Shown in pieces: positions 44,457 through 52,039 of a stretch of DNA of 64,000 nt (position 1 is its first letter; each line of letters opens with the position of its first letter). Location of the stretch: NCBI RefSeq assembly GCF_002795865.1, contig NZ_CP024920.1:1647001-1711000 (forward strand). Direction: 5' to 3'. Below the pieces are notes generated by a model, which saw nothing but the letters and a program-made list of their open reading frames with translations, ran no database searches and was not told the DNA's origin. The stretch is from Qipengyuania seohaensis. GTDB taxonomy: Bacteria; Pseudomonadota; Alphaproteobacteria; Sphingomonadales; Sphingomonadaceae. The translations under genes were made by a program, and so were the position numbers.

Positions 44457-44492
44457 GGAGTGACGGGGAAGGGGTAGCCCCGCGCGCTCCGG

Positions 44493-45644
44493 TTAAAGCT
44501 CGATCTTGAGGAGCTTGATGGCGTTCGAATCCAGCACCTGGCCGCCCACGCGCTTGGTGGCGTAGAAGTGGACGAAGGGCTTGTTGGTGAACGGATCGCG
44601 CAGGACCTGCGTCGCGCTGCGTTCGGCGATCAGGTAGCCGTGGCGGAAGTTGCCGAAAGCGATCGGGAAGGTGCCGGCGGCGATGTCCGGCATGTCTTCC
44701 GCTTCGACCACCGGATAGCCGAGCAGGCGATCGGGCTGGCCTTCGACCAGGCCCGGCTGCCACAGGAATGCACCATCGGCGGTCTTGAGCTTGCGGACTT
44801 CTGCGAGCGTCGCCGAATTCATCACGAAGCTTGCGCCCTGGCGATGGCCGGCTTTCATCGTGTGGACGAGATCGATGAGCTTCGCGTCGGGATTGGTGTC
44901 GAACCCGTCTGCATCGCCCGAACCGACATATTGCAGCGAGCCGAAAGCACGCACGCCGTCTTCGGCCGTCGACACCGGCGCCGAAAGGAAACCCTTGGGC
45001 TGGTCCGAGCCTGTACCGTTCACGAATGCAGCGCCTTCCGCCCGGGCGAATTCCATCGCGATCTCGCTGGCAAGCCAGCTTTCAAGGTCGAAGCCTGCAT
45101 CGTCGAGCATCGCCTGGCTGGCTGCCGGATTGGCATAAAGCTCACCCGTCGGCGGGGCGATTTCGCTGAAACTCGGCGTGTCGGTTTCCGGGCGGGCGGT
45201 CGTTTCGCTGACCCAGCCGGACGCGGTGCCGCCGGTGGAAACGAGCTTGCGATAACCCGCGCTTCCGGTCTGCACGACCTGCGCGATGGCACGGATCGGG
45301 CTGATCTCCTGCAATTCGCGGGCGATCATCGCATCGATCTGGCGCGGAACGGCATAGCCGCCGTCGCTGGCGATTGCGCCGCTGATCGACTTCACTTCGC
45401 TGGTCGAGCCGCGGCGCAGATAGCCATCGACGAAGCCTTTCACCTCGGGAGCGTGGTCGGTGTTTCCGGCAAGGGCAGGGCGGGCGGCGGCGCGGCCGAT
45501 CTTGTCGACGCGTGCTTTGACTTCGTCGACATCGCTGCGCAGCGCGGCCACGTCGGTCTCGGTCTTGTCCTGGCGGGCGACGATGTCGAAGCTGGCTTCG
45601 GCCTGGTCGCTGGCGATGTCGGTGGGAGTGGTGGGAGTATCCAT
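44493..45644 (-). CDS. GTA major capsid protein, HK97 fold (gp5-like)
   Basis: 383 residues from the ATG at 45644. N-terminal coiled-coil scaffold region about 1-75 (FDIVARQDKTETDVAALR, DEVKARVDKIGRAAARP), then the HK97 capsid: IASDGGYAVPRQIDAMI, SPIRAIAQVVQTGSAGYRKL, GWVSETTARPETDTPSFSEI, GFDLESWLASEIAMEFARAE, GNFRHGYLIAERSATQVL. The scaffold part would be removed by the gp4 protease, as in RcGTA. Bracketed by a terminator upstream and a hairpin downstream. Confidence 0.95.
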   Translation of the reverse strand: MDTPTTPTDIASDQAEASFDIVARQDKTETDVAALRSDVDEVKARVDKIGRAAARPALAGNTDHAPEVKGFVDGYLRRGSTSEVKSISGAIASDGGYAVPRQIDAMIARELQEISPIRAIAQVVQTGSAGYRKLVSTGGTASGWVSETTARPETDTPSFSEIAPPTGELYANPAASQAMLDDAGFDLESWLASEIAMEFARAEGAAFVNGTGSDQPKGFLSAPVSTAEDGVRAFGSLQYVGSGDADGFDTNPDAKLIDLVHTMKAGHRQGASFVMNSATLAEVRKLKTADGAFLWQPGLVEGQPDRLLGYPVVEAEDMPDIAAGTFPIAFGNFRHGYLIAERSATQVLRDPFTNKPFVHFYATKRVGGQVLDSNAIKLLKIEL

Positions 45645-45671
45645 TGAAATTCCTCTTTCTTCACGGGGCAC

Positions 45672-45694
45672 AAAAAAGCCGCCCGGAAGGCGGC
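45672..45694 (-). terminator. Intrinsic terminator between GTA protease and capsid genes
   Basis: On the minus strand GCCGCC-TTCCG-GGCGGC followed immediately by six Ts and G (positions 45694 down to 45672). It lies inside the cluster, 25 bases after the protease stop and 27 bases before the capsid ATG. Confidence 0.85.
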
Positions 45695-45719
45695 GAGGGG
45701 GGTGTTGGTCTGGCAGGGG

Positions 45720-46118
45720 TCAGGTGGTGAGGTGGATGCGGGCTTCGGGCTGGAGGGGGTGGGTCACGACACTCACTTCGAACAAATCGACAAGGGCCAG
45801 TTCGCGCCCCTGATCCGTGCGGCGATAGGCCCTCGCACGGTATCCGAAGCTGAGCCCGCTCACCGCACGCTCGCGCAGCATCTTCGCGGCGCGGCTGCCG
45901 GGATTGTCGATTGTGGCGATGATGCGCAGGCCATGCTCGTCCTCGCCGGCCTGCTCGACCCAGCCGATGCGCTGGTCGGGGCGGTGCTGCCAATAGAGCG
46001 GAAGCGGGTCGCGGCGCTGGCGCAACGTGTCCCGAAAGGCGCCGGGCAGGATCGTGTCGCTGATTCCGTCGGGCTTGTCGAACAGGGCGGCATAGCCTGC
46101 GATCTTGAGCGCGCTCAC
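45720..46118 (-). CDS. GTA prohead protease (gp4-like)
   Basis: 132 residues from the GTG at 46118, which overlaps the preceding stop as GTGA; a longer open frame upstream is out of register with the family. HK97 family U35 protease: IAGYAALFDKPDGISDTILPGAF, the catalytic His45 in LPLYWQHRPDQ, and the Ser of AVSGLSFGYRA (about 87-90). Cleaves the capsid N-terminal scaffold during maturation. Shorter than in phages but standard for GTAs. Confidence 0.9.
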   Translation of the reverse strand: MSALKIAGYAALFDKPDGISDTILPGAFRDTLRQRRDPLPLYWQHRPDQRIGWVEQAGEDEHGLRIIATIDNPGSRAAKMLRERAVSGLSFGYRARAYRRTDQGRELALVDLFEVSVVTHPLQPEARIHLTT

Positions 46119-46423
46119 GTCAGCATTTCGCCCGCGCCGAGGCGCACGGCGATACCGACCAGCAACAGTGCGAGGATACCCCGCACCAGCCATTCGATTG
46201 CCGCCTTCCACGCGCTCGCCTTGGCATCTCGCCAGGCGGAGAGCAGTTCGCGCAGCTCGTCGAGGTCGTCCTGCGCGCCGGGATCGCCGAGACCGAGGCG
46301 GTCGAGCACCCGCTTGGCACCCAGTTCGCTCGATTCCTCGACGATCGCGCGCAGGGTCACCAGCTCGCTGCCCTCGGTGCTGGCCTGCGCGATCAGGCGC
46401 GCTAGCATGTCTTCACGGGTCAT
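46115..46423 (-). CDS. Small GTA protein, DUF6127-like (gp3.5 position)
   Basis: 102 residues. MTREDMLARLIAQASTEG then helices VTLRAIVEESSELGAKRVLDRL and DLDELRELLSAWRDAKASAW, ending in a hydrophobic helix (LVRGILALLLVGIAVRLGAG) that looks membrane-spanning. The start shares one base with the portal stop (TAATG) and its end overlaps the protease (GTGA). The corresponding small gene in R. capsulatus (3.5) has no settled role. Confidence 0.8.
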   Translation of the reverse strand: MTREDMLARLIAQASTEGSELVTLRAIVEESSELGAKRVLDRLGLGDPGAQDDLDELRELLSAWRDAKASAWKAAIEWLVRGILALLLVGIAVRLGAGEMLT

Positions 46424-47571
46424 TATTCGCCCTCCATGGCTGGCAGGCCGAGCATTTCGCGCTTTTCGGCCTGGCTGAGGAAATCGGCTCCGCTGACCTG
46501 AGCCCACAGCTTCTCGCGGTCTTCGGAAAGTGCGGGCACGCGGTCGAGATCGACCCGCGCAGCCTCGTCGAACCAGTCGGAAAGGCCGCTGTGCAATCCG
46601 GCGCAGATCATGTTCGCGAGTGGCAGCAACGTGAGGCGCCAGAGCGCGCGATTGGCCTCGCGGTAATTGGAATAGGTGTTGTCTCCCGGCAGGCCGAGCA
46701 GCATGGGCGGCACGCCGAAGGCAAGGGCGATATCGCGCGCAGCCGCCGACTTGAGCGTCGCAAAATCCATGTCGGCGGGCGACAGGCTCATCGCCTTCCA
46801 GTCGAGCCCGCCCTCGAGCAGCATCGGCCGCCCCGCATTGGCCTGCCCCTGAAACGCCGCCTGCAATTCCGTCTTCAGCCTGTCGAATTGCTCCGCAGTC
46901 AGGCCGGCAGCATCCCCGCCATCGTAGACCAGCGCGCCCGAAGGCCGCGCCGCGTTGGCGAGCAGCATGCGATTCCACTCGCTCGCCGCATTGTGGATCG
47001 CGACGGCCGGTGCCGCGGCGGCAAGGCATCCCGCACCATAGTGATCGTCGGTCGGGTGAAAGCCCTTGAGGTGGATGACATTGGACCATCCGTTCACGTC
47101 CTCGCGCGGCAGCGTGATCGTGCGGTCGGCGAGGATATAGCGATAGGCGGCCGGCCACCCGTCCTCTCCCGCAACCACCTGCACCCGCTCGGGGCGTAGC
47201 GGGAACAGTTCGACGGGCACGCCTGCACCGTCCTTCAGGACCTGCACATAGGCATTGCCGTGAAGCGCAAGCTGGGCCGCCAGCACTTCGAACAAGGGCT
47301 GCGATGCGCAGGAGCAGGCGAAGAGTTTCGCCAACCTTTCGTCCGCGCACACGATCGGCGCGTGGCCCACGCTTTCGGCCACGATCCGCACCGCGCGCTG
47401 GGCGACCGGATTGGCCAGATAGGCGTCGGCCACCGCTTGCCGGTAATCGAACGCTGTAGCGCCGCCGCCGTCGAAGGCTGTCGCCCAGGGCGAGACGATG
47501 CTGCGCGCGATCGGCACGGCGGTTTGTCCCCCGCCCTTGAAGGCGGAGGCGAGACTGGTGAGGAAGGACAT
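46423..47571 (-). CDS. GTA portal protein (gp3-like)
   Basis: 382 residues from the ATG at 47571; an open frame continues upstream but belongs to the terminase region. HK97-type portal: ARSIVSPWATAFDGGGATAF at the start, LANPVAQRAVRIVAESVGHA, LALHGNAYVQVLKDGAGVP, FHPTDDHYGAGCLAAAAPAV and FGVPPMLLGLPGDNTYSNYR. Forms the dodecameric ring through which DNA is packaged and ejected. 14 bases after the terminase stop. Confidence 0.93.
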   Translation of the reverse strand: MSFLTSLASAFKGGGQTAVPIARSIVSPWATAFDGGGATAFDYRQAVADAYLANPVAQRAVRIVAESVGHAPIVCADERLAKLFACSCASQPLFEVLAAQLALHGNAYVQVLKDGAGVPVELFPLRPERVQVVAGEDGWPAAYRYILADRTITLPREDVNGWSNVIHLKGFHPTDDHYGAGCLAAAAPAVAIHNAASEWNRMLLANAARPSGALVYDGGDAAGLTAEQFDRLKTELQAAFQGQANAGRPMLLEGGLDWKAMSLSPADMDFATLKSAAARDIALAFGVPPMLLGLPGDNTYSNYREANRALWRLTLLPLANMICAGLHSGLSDWFDEAARVDLDRVPALSEDREKLWAQVSGADFLSQAEKREMLGLPAMEGE

Positions 47572-47585
47572 GGGTTTTCCTTGGG

Positions 47586-48920
47586 TCAGATGTTTCGAAT
47601 TCGGGGTCGAGTATTCTTGCCCAGCATCAGTTCGCTGAGCGCCCATACCAGTGCATCGGCGCGGTCGGGGCTGTTGCCGGGGCCTTCGTAGGTGCCGCCG
47701 GCCATGATCCCGCACAGCTGGTCTTCGAGTCTTGCGAACATCCCGGCGTGCACCACGCGCCCGCTTTCGTAGAGCGCGGCGACAGGCTCCGCGCGGGCAG
47801 ACTTGCCGCGGCTGGCGTGAACGAGCTTCAGCGGCAGCGCCAAGTCGGCGGCGCGCAATACGCTCGCCACCATGTCGCCGCCCTGGTTGGCTTCGGCCAC
47901 GATGCGGTCGGCATTCCAGACCAGCGCAGCCTGTGCGACGGCCCGTGCCCAGCGTTCTGGTGAGGGCTTCTCGACCGAGCAGTCGGCCAACACCTGTGCG
48001 GTCCCGCCAGCCCCAAGCCCGCAAACCACGATCCCGCATTCATCGCCGCGCGAAGTAGCGGGCGGGTCTACGCCGATCACGATGCGCAGCGGCGGATCGC
48101 CCAGCGCGTCGTTCCGGCAACGCTCGAGCAGCGCGCGGCTCCACAAAGCGCCTTCGATATCATCGAGGAGCATCCCGTCGAGCTCCTGCAGGCCCAGCGC
48201 GCTATTGCCGAATTCGGCATCCATCGCGGCAAGGAACTTGGTCGGCAGATTGGCCGCATTGTCTCTCGTGGTGCCACTGGTCAGCACCAGCCCCTGCGTG
48301 CGCTTTTCATCGAGCAGGCGGCGCAAGAGCGGCACGGCGCGCGGTGTGGTCGTCGCCATGATACGCTGGTCCCGACCGAGCCTCAGCCCGAGCAGAAGGT
48401 TGTCCCAGCTGCGCGTCGCACGCTCGTGACCGTTCGACCACTTGGCCACCTCGTCGCACCAGGCGTGGCTATGTTGCGGGCCGCGCAAGGCTTCGGGTTC
48501 CGCAGCCGAATAGAGCGTGGCCATAGCTCCGTTGGGCCAGCTGATCCGCCGCAGCGAGGGTTCGAAGGTCGGCCTCTTGTCGGGCGCACAGCAGGCGATG
48601 ATCCCGCTCTCGCCCTCGACCATGACGGCGCGCGCTTCACCGAGACTGGCCGCGACCAGCGCAATCCTCGCCTGTGGATCGCGGTCGGCAATACTGCGCA
48701 CCCATTCGGACCCGGCGCGCGTCTTGCCGAAACCGCGGCCCGCCATGACGAGCCAAATGTACCAGTCGTCGGGTGGGGGCAATTGGCCATCATGCGCGTG
48801 GTTGCGGAAATCATGGGCAAACTCGCCGAGCTCTCCCTCGCTCATGCCGTCCACATGCTCTGCCAGCTCTTCGTCCTCGAGCCTCGCCCAGACTTCGGGG
48901 CGCGACAGTGGGCGGCTCAT
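47586..48920 (-). CDS. GTA large terminase subunit (gp2-like)
   Basis: 444 residues. Walker A WLVMAGRGFGKTRAGSEWVR (about 50-69), the ATPase strands RIALVAASLGEARAVMVEGE, FEPSLRRISWPNGAMATLYSA and AWCDEVAKWSN, and the RNase-H-like nuclease with RIVIGVDPPATSRGDECGIV and the later ADALVWALSELML. Packages host DNA into the particle (about headful size, from knowledge of RcGTA). The start overlaps gp1 by four bases. Confidence 0.93.
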   Translation of the reverse strand: MSRPLSRPEVWARLEDEELAEHVDGMSEGELGEFAHDFRNHAHDGQLPPPDDWYIWLVMAGRGFGKTRAGSEWVRSIADRDPQARIALVAASLGEARAVMVEGESGIIACCAPDKRPTFEPSLRRISWPNGAMATLYSAAEPEALRGPQHSHAWCDEVAKWSNGHERATRSWDNLLLGLRLGRDQRIMATTTPRAVPLLRRLLDEKRTQGLVLTSGTTRDNAANLPTKFLAAMDAEFGNSALGLQELDGMLLDDIEGALWSRALLERCRNDALGDPPLRIVIGVDPPATSRGDECGIVVCGLGAGGTAQVLADCSVEKPSPERWARAVAQAALVWNADRIVAEANQGGDMVASVLRAADLALPLKLVHASRGKSARAEPVAALYESGRVVHAGMFARLEDQLCGIMAGGTYEGPGNSPDRADALVWALSELMLGKNTRPRIRNI

Positions 48921-49546
48921 GGGTGCGGGCGCTCCGGCTGGATGTCGCGCCCGGCGACCTTCTTGCGCAGTTCATCAACTTTGCGTTCGATAGAGGCGCG
49001 GACCTCTGCGGCACTGACATTTGCGCGCGTTGCGCGTTCCTGTGCGATTGTCTCCTTGTGGGCTGCGAGCAGGCGGAGCGCTGCGGTGACATCCATCTTG
49101 TGGGCAGGCGCCGGATCGCGAAGGTATCCCAGCACTTCCATTTCCAGGTTGGTATATCCTTCGAACAGCGCGACACGCCATTCGGCGGCGAACTCGTCGC
49201 AGCTGCGACGGGTGCGATAGGCCACGCGCGGGGCGATGCCCGCCTGTCTCGCCGAGCCTGCAACATTGGACGTTTCCGCAAGCGCATCGAGGAAAACGCG
49301 TTTCCACTGGCGCGGGGCGGGGCGGTCCTCGCTGTTGCGGACCCGCTTGCATTTCCCTCTGTTGTAGGCGGCGAGCGCTTCTTTCCATTGCGCATCGAAC
49401 GATGCACTTACCTTGCGACGATTATAGGGCGGCCCGGTGGTTATCCCGGCGGCGTGCGCAGCTGCATTGACCTTTCCGTATTCACGCAATGCCTTGAGGA
49501 ACGCGGCTTCCCATGCGTGACGGGCAGAAGATCGTGATTTTCCCAT
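48917..49546 (-). CDS. GTA small terminase-like DNA-binding protein (gp1-like)
   Basis: 209 residues from the ATG at 49546, with GGAGGGAG two bases upstream. Contains two copies of a ~55-residue helical unit: copy 1 about 10-60 (AWEAAFLKALREYGKVNAAA, AAGITTGPPYNRRKVS, FDAQWKEAL) and copy 2 about 80-135 (QWKRVFLDALAETSNVAGSA, QAGIAPRVAYRTRRSC, FAAEWRVALFEG), resembling phBC6A51-type helix-turn-helix. A C-terminal basic coiled coil (AEVRASIERKVDELRKKVAG) follows. First gene of the GTA operon; four-base overlap with the large terminase. Confidence 0.85.
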   Translation of the reverse strand: MGKSRSSARHAWEAAFLKALREYGKVNAAAHAAGITTGPPYNRRKVSASFDAQWKEALAAYNRGKCKRVRNSEDRPAPRQWKRVFLDALAETSNVAGSARQAGIAPRVAYRTRRSCDEFAAEWRVALFEGYTNLEMEVLGYLRDPAPAHKMDVTAALRLLAAHKETIAQERATRANVSAAEVRASIERKVDELRKKVAGRDIQPERPHP

Positions 49547-49580
49547 GGCTCCCTCCCGATCCGGCGAAAGCACGAAACGC

Positions 49581-49608
49581 AAAAGGGCGACCTGTCGGCC
49601 GCCCCTTT
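49581..49608 (-). terminator. Terminator-like hairpin in the GTA leader
   Basis: On the minus strand a 12-bp stem (49597-49608 with 49581-49592, two G-T wobbles), 4-base loop, ending in TTTT then GCGTTTCG. It is situated between the promoter and the gp1 ribosome-binding site. Confidence 0.6.
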
Positions 49609-49639
49609 CGAGTGAATCACACTATCGCGATGTTTCATT

Positions 49640-49668
49640 TGTCTAGCCAAATAGCGTCACGATGTCAA
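49640..49668 (-). promoter_or_regulatory. Candidate sigma-70 promoter of the GTA operon
   Basis: TTGACA (49668-49663) with 17-base spacing to TAGACA (49645-49640), reading towards gp1. The -35 is perfect; the -10 matches at three of six positions. It would give a leader of about 85 bases that contains the hairpin at 49581-49608. Confidence 0.55.
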
Positions 49669-49760
49669 GAAAAAAGAACCAAATAGGTTATGCTGTGGCG
49701 CTTGCCTACGCAGTCTGTCTGGCTTAGGTCGCTGGCTTCGATTTCGAGGGTCACACGGAC

Positions 49761-50399
49761 ATGCTGCGCAGCCTCTACAACTGGACGATGGACAAGGCCG
49801 CGCACCCGCATGCGGTCTGGTGGCTGGCATTCTTTTGCTTCGTGGAATCGTCCTTCTTCCCGATCCCGCCGCATCCGCTGCTCGGCCTTATGTGCCTTGC
49901 GGAACCCAAGAACGCGGTGAAGTTCGCGATCGTCGCTACCCTTTCGTCGGTTGCAGGCGCCTTGCTCGGCTATGCGATCGGCTGGGGTCTCTACGATACG
50001 GTCGGCGTCTGGCTTATCGGCGCGCTCGGCCTGACCGAGGCTTTCCCGGTCGCAGCTTGTCACCTGCGCGAATACGACTTCGAAGCGATCCTGATCGCCG
50101 GAGCCACGCCGGTCCCGTTCAAGCTGCTGACGATCACCGCCGGTTTCGTCGGCATGAACCTCGTCACCTTCGTGCTGTCGAGCCTGTTCGCCCGCGCCCT
50201 GATCTTCATGACAGTCGGTATCCTGTTCCGTGCCTTCGGCGCGCCGATCAAGCAGGTCATCGATAAGTACCTGGGCCTCGTCACCACGGCCTTCGTCGTC
50301 TTGGTGGTCGGCGGCGTGCTGGTCCTCACGCAGCTTGGCGGAAACGACGACGAAGAAGGCGGCGTGTGCAGCAACCCGCCCGCCATCGAGGCGCGCTGA
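49761..50399 (+). CDS. YqaA / SNARE-associated (DedA superfamily) membrane protein
   Basis: 212 residues with four to five membrane helices. Features: FVESSFFPIPPHPLLGLMCL (the re-entrant helix with the Pro-rich F-x-P motif), ATLSSVAGALLGYAIGWGLY, AGATPVPFKLLTITAGFVGMN and a C-terminal helix near 180-200. DedA-superfamily proteins are linked to undecaprenyl-phosphate or lipid flipping. Starts 214 bases from GTA gp1 in divergent orientation. The convergent Crp/Fnr gene begins two bases after its stop. Confidence 0.85.
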   Translation: MLRSLYNWTMDKAAHPHAVWWLAFFCFVESSFFPIPPHPLLGLMCLAEPKNAVKFAIVATLSSVAGALLGYAIGWGLYDTVGVWLIGALGLTEAFPVAACHLREYDFEAILIAGATPVPFKLLTITAGFVGMNLVTFVLSSLFARALIFMTVGILFRAFGAPIKQVIDKYLGLVTTAFVVLVVGGVLVLTQLGGNDDEEGGVCSNPPAIEAR

Positions 50400-50400
50400 A

Positions 50401-51087
50401 CTAGTCCAGCGCGAATTGCATCAAGCGGTCACGGTCGCGTACGATTATCGTTCCGTAGCCACGTTCGATCAGCCTGGCCTGCTGCAGGATGCGGAGCGCG
50501 GCATTGGCAGTGGCCCGCGTGATCCCGAGCAGTTCGGCAAGCTCCTGCTGCGTGATCTCGACCCGTGCTTCGCGCCGCACCTCCCCCGCCAGATTGACAA
50601 GCAGCTCCGCCATTCTCGCCGGATTGGTCCCGCGCCGCATTCCGGCGAGCAGCGAGAGCGTATCCTGCAACTGGTGCGAAAGGGCACCGAGCAGAGCTCT
50701 CATCGAAGCGGGATAATTTCCCAGTGCATCCAGAAACCGGTGGGCCGATATATGTCGCAGGCTGCTCTTCCCCCGCGATACGGCATCGACGATGCGGGGA
50801 CGACGCGAAAACACGGCGAGTTCGCCGTATGAATCGCCTTTGCCGAGAAGCGCCACGGCACGGAAATCTCCTTCGCGCAGGAACTGGCCGACCATGACCT
50901 CGCCGGCTTCGATCAACCAGAAGCCGTCGGCCGTTTCCCCGCGCTGCTGGATGATCTGCCCGTCCTCGTAACGCCGCTCTGCCGCGCCGCGCAGGAGGTG
51001 GGCCTGCAACGCCGGATCCAAGGTGGAGAACAGCATGGGCGACACCAGCGAGCGTCGAGTCGGGTCAGAATGTAAAACATTTGACAT
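50401..51087 (-). CDS. Crp/Fnr family transcriptional regulator
   Basis: 228 residues from the ATG at 51087 (MSNVLHSDPTRRSL); upstream ATGs lie inside the divergent gene. Cyclic-nucleotide-binding beta-roll about 15-125 (GQIIQQRGETADGFWLIEAG, KGDSYGELAVFSRRP), dimer helix, and a winged HTH of the Crp type about 160-220 (ITQQELAELLGITRATANAAL, LIERGYGTIIVRDRDRL). No Fnr cysteine cluster. Divergent from a sterol-desaturase-type gene, with a palindromic site at 51069-51081 between them. Target unknown. Confidence 0.9.
   Translation of the reverse strand: MSNVLHSDPTRRSLVSPMLFSTLDPALQAHLLRGAAERRYEDGQIIQQRGETADGFWLIEAGEVMVGQFLREGDFRAVALLGKGDSYGELAVFSRRPRIVDAVSRGKSSLRHISAHRFLDALGNYPASMRALLGALSHQLQDTLSLLAGMRRGTNPARMAELLVNLAGEVRREARVEITQQELAELLGITRATANAALRILQQARLIERGYGTIIVRDRDRLMQFALD
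51069..51081. promoter_or_regulatory. Candidate Crp/Fnr-type operator
   Basis: AATGT-AAA-ACATT, an exact 13-base palindrome six bases upstream of the regulator's ATG, followed by TTGACATTATTT. Position suggests autoregulation and control of the divergent gene. Confidence 0.35.
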
Positions 51088-51136
51088 TATTTCGCTTCGG
51101 TAAACATTAGGCCCGGATTCGACAAGGGAGAGACCC

Positions 51137-51982
51137 ATGCCTGCTTCGACCATTGCCATCATCTGCATCTACCTCGGCTTCGCCCTGCTGGAGTTGTGGC
51201 GGACCAACCTGTTCCGCAAATCCGAACAGACCCGCGACGACGGAATCGTGGAAGCGGTCAGCATGGTCATGTTGCTCGGCCTGACCCAGCCCGCCGTCCT
51301 GTTCACCTCGGCCACACTGGCAGGCATCATCGCACCGCAATGGGAAGGCGCCTTGTCAGGCATCAATATCTTTCTCGCGATCGGCCTCTTCCTGATCCTG
51401 GACGACATGATGCAGTATTGGTGGCACCGTGCGAGCCACAGTTTCCACTGGCTCTACAACCTTCATCGCGCGCACCATAACGCGAAATACATGAGCGTGA
51501 GGCTCGTGTACCGGAACAACATATTCTACTACGCCATGATGCCGGGCATCTGGCTGTCGGGGCTGCTGATTTACCTCGGCCTTGGCTGGGTCTATGCCGG
51601 CTATATCGTGGTGAAGCTACTGGTCATCACCGGTGCGCATTCCGACGTCGCCTGGGACAAGCCCCTCTACAAGATCAAGTGGCTCTCTCCCGTCATGTGG
51701 GCGGTCGAGCGGACCATTTCGACGCCCGCCACGCACCATGCCCACCATGGACGCCATGCCGACGATCCGGCGGTGCAGTACAAGGGCAATTATGGAAATC
51801 TGCTGTTCTTCTGGGATGTCCTGTTCGGCACCGCTAAGATCACACGCAGTTTCCCCACGAGCTACGGCGTGGAAAATCTCGCACCTGCAACTCTCGGCCA
51901 GCAGCTCATGTGGCCGATCTTCCCCGAGAACCGGGAAATGGAACCTTCGGATGGAGAGGAGGCGGCCGCCAAGGTCGCCTGA
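51137..51982 (+). CDS. Sterol desaturase / fatty acid hydroxylase family protein 2
   Basis: 281 residues, with helices about 5-25, 45-65, 80-95 and 130-155, and the di-iron histidine motifs: QYWWHRASHSFHWLYNLHRA, HHNAKYM and, C-terminal, ATHHAHHGRH. It has the same fold as the gene at 22659-23597 but a different sequence: N-terminal IICIYLGFALLELWRTN and C-terminal GNLLFFWDVLFGTAKITRSF. Oxidises a lipid substrate, unknown; carotenoid, sphingolipid or fatty acyl chains are candidates. Divergent from the Crp/Fnr regulator, so likely controlled by it. Confidence 0.88.
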   Translation: MPASTIAIICIYLGFALLELWRTNLFRKSEQTRDDGIVEAVSMVMLLGLTQPAVLFTSATLAGIIAPQWEGALSGINIFLAIGLFLILDDMMQYWWHRASHSFHWLYNLHRAHHNAKYMSVRLVYRNNIFYYAMMPGIWLSGLLIYLGLGWVYAGYIVVKLLVITGAHSDVAWDKPLYKIKWLSPVMWAVERTISTPATHHAHHGRHADDPAVQYKGNYGNLLFFWDVLFGTAKITRSFPTSYGVENLAPATLGQQLMWPIFPENREMEPSDGEEAAAKVA

Positions 51983-51986
51983 CGGG

Positions 51987-52022
51987 AAAGGCCGGCCGGT
52001 TCGCAACCCCCGGCCGGCCTTT
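51987..52022 (+). terminator. Terminator after the second sterol-desaturase gene
   Basis: Perfect 13-bp stem AAAGGCCGGCCGG/CCGGCCGGCCTTT with a 10-base loop and a short T-tract; being palindromic at the ends it can also act for the convergent osmC gene. Confidence 0.85.
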
Positions 52023-52039
52023 CTCGCGAAGCGCTGGAC

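Noticed and set aside
46424..48039. Longer portal protein from an upstream start
   Set aside because: The extension lies inside the terminase gene in another frame and has no portal similarity; ATG at 47571 fits the family.
35895..49668. Reading the phage genes as an ordinary prophage
   Set aside because: No integrase, att repeats, repressor, replication or lysis genes; gene order is that of the alphaproteobacterial GTA.
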